A stretch of 64,000 nt of DNA. Source: Candidatus Aalborgicola danicus (GTDB lineage: Bacteria; Pseudomonadota; Gammaproteobacteria; Burkholderiales; Burkholderiaceae_C). Positions 61,381-64,000 of this stretch are shown piece by piece (the first letter of the stretch is position 1; each line of letters begins with the position of its first letter). The notes below the pieces were generated by a model. The model saw only the letters and a list, made by a program, of their open reading frames with translations, did no database searches and was not told where the DNA came from. The position numbers and the translations under genes are program-made. The stretch lies in NCBI GenBank assembly GCA_016703945.1, contig JADJBC010000003.1, positions 186,001 through 250,000 on the forward strand, read 5' to 3'.

Positions 61381-62520
61381 CTACGACACCGCTAGCAGCG
61401 GTTGCAGCACGCTGGCGCCCAGCCGTTTGGCGCGCGCCCCGCTCCAGCCCGCAACCGCATCAGGGTGCTGGGCATTGTCCTTAAAGGGCATCTCGATGGT
61501 GAGTGCCAGACAAGCAAAGGTCTGAGCCACCCAATTCGTCGCCAGGGTCGGGTTGGCTTTGCCCGGCTCACAAGCTCCGTAGTTGAACTGGTCCTGGAAA
61601 TCCGGGCATGCCGCAATCCACGCCGATTTGAACGCTGACTCTTGCGCCGCAATGTCCGGCGTGTAGCCCGGGTTGCCTTCGGAACCCACAACAAAGTTGT
61701 AGGGCAGCCCCTCGTCGCCGTGCACGTCGAGGTTGATATCCACCCCCACCGCCAGCATTTTTTGGCGCACCAAAAACACTTCGGGCGAGCGCTCCATGCT
61801 GGGCTCGGCCCACTCCCGATTCAGATTGGCGCCCGCGGCGTTGGTGCGCAGGTTACCCCGTACCGCGCCGTCGGGGTTCATATTCGGCACGACAAAAAAT
61901 TCACACCTTTCCAGCAGCACCCGGCTGACGGAATCGTCGGAATCGAGCAGACGCTCCAGAAACCCTTCTATAAACCACTCGGCCATGGTCTCTCCCGGGT
62001 GCTGGCGCGCGATCAGCCAGACTTTTTTCTTCTGCTCGTTTGGCGCTGGGCCGCTGTCGCACGTGATGCGCAACAGGCTCATGTCGCGCCCGTCCAGGGT
62101 GCTGCCCAGGCGTTCCTGCGTCACCAGGGGAGACTGGGCTGCTCGGGCCAGCAAGTTCAAATGCTGTTCGAACGAGTAGGGCTCGAAGTACGCGAAGTAC
62201 ATGGCGTTGCCCTTGGGGGTGGTGCGCGCCGTCATCACCGCGCCATCAAATTCGGTGTCGATGCGAAACCAGTTCTGGCGGTCATGGCTGGCCACGACCC
62301 GGTAACCGTCCCAGCCAGCCGGGTAAGCACTGGCGCCCGCATTGAGGAATCGCAGTGTGATGGCACGGCCAGCAGGACCGTGCAGACAAAAATGAAACCA
62401 CTGCGCAAAACTGCTGGCGTTGTCAGCACGGATGTTGAGCGCAACAATGCCGCCATCGGTCAGGCTGACGACTTCGATGGCTCCGGAATCAAACTGGGAC
62501 GAGATGTACAAGGAGGTCAT
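61381..62520 (-). CDS. M14 zinc carboxypeptidase, cytosolic CCP-like
   Basis: 379 residues from ATG 62520; the frame is open to 63723 but upstream it only mirrors the dbpA gene. The N-terminal beta domain (ISSQFDSGAIEVVSLTDGGIVALNIRAD, FHFCLHGPAGRAITLRFLNA) and the zinc motifs IARQHPGETMAEWFIEGFLERL (HxxE) and NLDVHGDEGLPYNF (third His ligand) match the M14B/CCP branch. NMNPDGAVRGNLRTNAAGANLNREW is the substrate-binding signature and the general-base Glu is in ALTIEMPFKDN. Eukaryotic relatives trim polyglutamate from tubulin. The bacterial substrate is unknown. Confidence 0.9.
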   Translation of the reverse strand: MTSLYISSQFDSGAIEVVSLTDGGIVALNIRADNASSFAQWFHFCLHGPAGRAITLRFLNAGASAYPAGWDGYRVVASHDRQNWFRIDTEFDGAVMTARTTPKGNAMYFAYFEPYSFEQHLNLLARAAQSPLVTQERLGSTLDGRDMSLLRITCDSGPAPNEQKKKVWLIARQHPGETMAEWFIEGFLERLLDSDDSVSRVLLERCEFFVVPNMNPDGAVRGNLRTNAAGANLNREWAEPSMERSPEVFLVRQKMLAVGVDINLDVHGDEGLPYNFVVGSEGNPGYTPDIAAQESAFKSAWIAACPDFQDQFNYGACEPGKANPTLATNWVAQTFACLALTIEMPFKDNAQHPDAVAGWSGARAKRLGASVLQPLLAVS

Positions 62521-62604
62521 GGTGGAGGGCGTCAAAAGGACCAAACACTGTAACGGTTTGACCGGCGCTTGGGTCACGCGGATCGTGAAAACCGATAATC
62601 GGGC

Positions 62605-64000
62605 ATGACCCTCAAGAACACTGCGCCTGATACATCCCTCCCCACCAGCTTCGCCAACCTGGCACTGAGCCCCGCCGCCCTGGCCAATTTGCAGCAGCTG
62701 GGTTACAGCGACATGACGCCGATCCAGGCCGCCAGCCTGCCCATCGCCTTGGCCGGCCAGGACCTGATTGCCCAGGCCCAGACCGGCAGCGGAAAGACGG
62801 CGGCCTTTGCGCTGGCGCTGTTGGCCAAGCTGAACCCGCGCTGGTTTGCGGTGCAGGCCCTGGTGCTGTGCCCCACACGTGAGCTGGCCGACCAGGTCAC
62901 GGGTTGAAATCCGCCGCTTGGCGCGCGCCGAAGAAAACATCAAGGTGGTCACACTGTGTGGCGGCATTGCGCTGCGCGGCCAGCGCGCTTCGCTGAAAAC
63001 GGCGCCCACGTCGTGGTGGGTACGCCGGGCCGCATCATGGACCACCTGGAACGCGGTTACCTGACGCTGGAAGGCCTGAACACCCTGGTGCTGGACGAGG
63101 CCGACCGCATGCTGGACATGGGCTTTTTTGACGACATTGCCAAGGTCGCCAAACAGTGCCCGGCGAACCGCCAAACCCTGCTGTTCTCGGCCACCTACCC
63201 CGAAGGCATTGAAAAACTGGCCAGGCAATTCATGCGTGAACCGCAGCGCGTCGAAGTGGCACCACCCAAGACCGAGAGCCTGATTGAGCAGCGCTTTTAC
63301 GAGGTGACCCAGCCCAACCGTCTGCACACGGTCGGCCAGTTGCTGCGCCACTTCAGGCCGGTGAGCACACTGGCGTTTTGCAACACCAAGCAGCAGTGCA
63401 AAGACTTGGTGACGCTGCTGCAAGCAGAAGGTTTCTACGCGCTGGCGCTGTATGGCGAACTGGAGCAGCGCGAACGCGACCAGGTGCTGGCCCAGTTTGC
63501 CAACCGCAGTTGCTCGGTGCTGGTGGCCACCGATGTCGCATCGCGTGGGCTGGATATTGCACAACTGGAAGCGGTCATCAACGTCGACATCACGCCTGAC
63601 CCCGAAGTGCATGTGCACCGCATAGGCCGCACGGGTCGGGCGGGCGCCACGGGCCTTGCACTTAGTCTGGCCATCATGAATGACATGGGCCGTATCGGCA
63701 AAATTGAGCAATACCAAAACCAAGCCTCCACGTGGTACCCGCTGGACACGCTGGTGCCCGCCAGTGATGCACCGCTGTTGCCACCCATGGTGACCATTCA
63801 GATCCTGGGTGGCCGCAAAGAGAAGATTCGCCCTGGCGATGTGCTGGGGGCGCTGACCGGTGAAGAAGGCGGCCCGGCCTACACGCGCGAGCAGATTGGC
63901 AAGATACAGGTCACCGAGTTTTGCACCTTTGTGGCAGTGACGCGTGATGTGGCCACGCAGGCCTGCGCCAAGCTCAATGCGGGTAAGGTCAAGGGCAAGA
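62605..64000 (+). CDS. dbpA: ATP-dependent RNA helicase DbpA (two frame breaks, runs off the window)
   Basis: From ATG 62605 the frame gives LQQLGYSDMTPIQAASLPIALAGQD (Q motif), AQTGSGKTAAFAL and CPTRELADQVT, then breaks at GGG 62901-62903; removing a G continues VEIRRLARAEENIKVVTLCGG. It breaks again at AAAA 62996-62999; adding one A gives NGAHVVVGTPGRIMDHLERG. The rest is intact: LVLDEADRMLDMGFF, LLFSATYP, VATDVASRGLDIAQLE, HRIGRTGRAG. The C-terminal domain (LGGRKEKIRPGDVLGALTGE, QIGKIQVTEFCTFVAV) is the 23S rRNA-binding domain typical of DbpA. The protein assists large-subunit assembly. Confidence 0.9.

Noticed and set aside
62521..63723. 400-codon N-terminal extension of the M14 carboxypeptidase
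   Set aside because: The extension only mirrors dbpA; the family motif order starts after ATG 62520.
1..64000. tRNA or rRNA genes, CRISPR arrays, insertion sequences
   Set aside because: I read both strands for tRNA T-loop patterns, regularly spaced direct repeats and transposase motifs and saw none. A tool search could still find a tRNA that I missed.

Overview
The window looks like a chromosomal segment of a Burkholderiales betaproteobacterium, probably Comamonadaceae (Rhodoferax/Polaromonas-like). This is judged from gene families and style only: metXW, ChrB-ChrA, the GshA family used by many proteobacteria, gshB, a short bifunctional PutA with a divergent Lrp regulator, a GDT1-type Mn exporter behind a yybP-ykoY riboswitch, Kup, BenE and DbpA. 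No rRNA, tRNA, CRISPR array or insertion sequence was seen. Most of the window is GC-rich. The stretch from about 27.9 to 37.0 kb is visibly more AT-rich.

Layout. 0-7 kb: end of a multi-PAS sensor, small lipoproteins, a chromate-resistance pair (chrB-chrA) and a diheme cytochrome c. 7-11.3 kb: metX-metW behind a leader with a terminator, the Mn exporter with its riboswitch, and an ammonium transporter with a sigma-54-type promoter. 11.4-20.3 kb: cytochrome b561 with two YceI proteins, a sugar-nucleotide-type dehydrogenase with a glycosyltransferase, a biotinyl-carboxyltransferase fusion, asparaginase, arginase and an esterase. 20.2-27.9 kb: an M16 peptidase and a very large hybrid histidine kinase (read in three frames). 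27.9-37 kb: the AT-rich island. 37-46.3 kb: XRE regulator, CREST-type membrane hydrolase, LplT-PlsC fusion, CoA transferase, putA (frameshifted) and lrp. 46.4-51.4 kb: a CsgG-like / Ser-Thr kinase cluster facing an FHA-cyclase. 51.6-57.8 kb: gshA, kup, an acetyltransferase, benE and gshB. 57.9-64 kb: class II amidotransferase (frameshifted), YbaN, cytochrome c4, glycosyltransferase, DUF2721, an M14 carboxypeptidase and dbpA (frameshifted, cut by the window end).

The strongest candidate for an undescribed system is the island at 27.9-37 kb. It encodes a two-TM sensor class III nucleotide cyclase, a solute-binding protein with no ABC partners, a dicarboxylate/amino-acid symporter, and a SulP transporter whose C-terminus carries STAS plus a cyclic-nucleotide-binding domain. 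A formyltransferase-fold protein leads this run, and an AstE/aspartoacylase-type M14 hydrolase is divergent from it. The synteny suggests ligand-controlled cNMP synthesis acting on a transporter made by the same operon. A second signalling cluster (46.4-51.4 kb) pairs a transmembrane Ser/Thr kinase with a CsgG-like exported protein and a soluble cyclase-FHA protein.

Six reading-frame breaks hit otherwise well conserved genes (the hybrid kinase twice, putA, the amidotransferase, dbpA twice). Four are single-base changes in short G, C or A runs. This looks more like uncorrected sequencing errors than gene decay, so these genes are described as single units.
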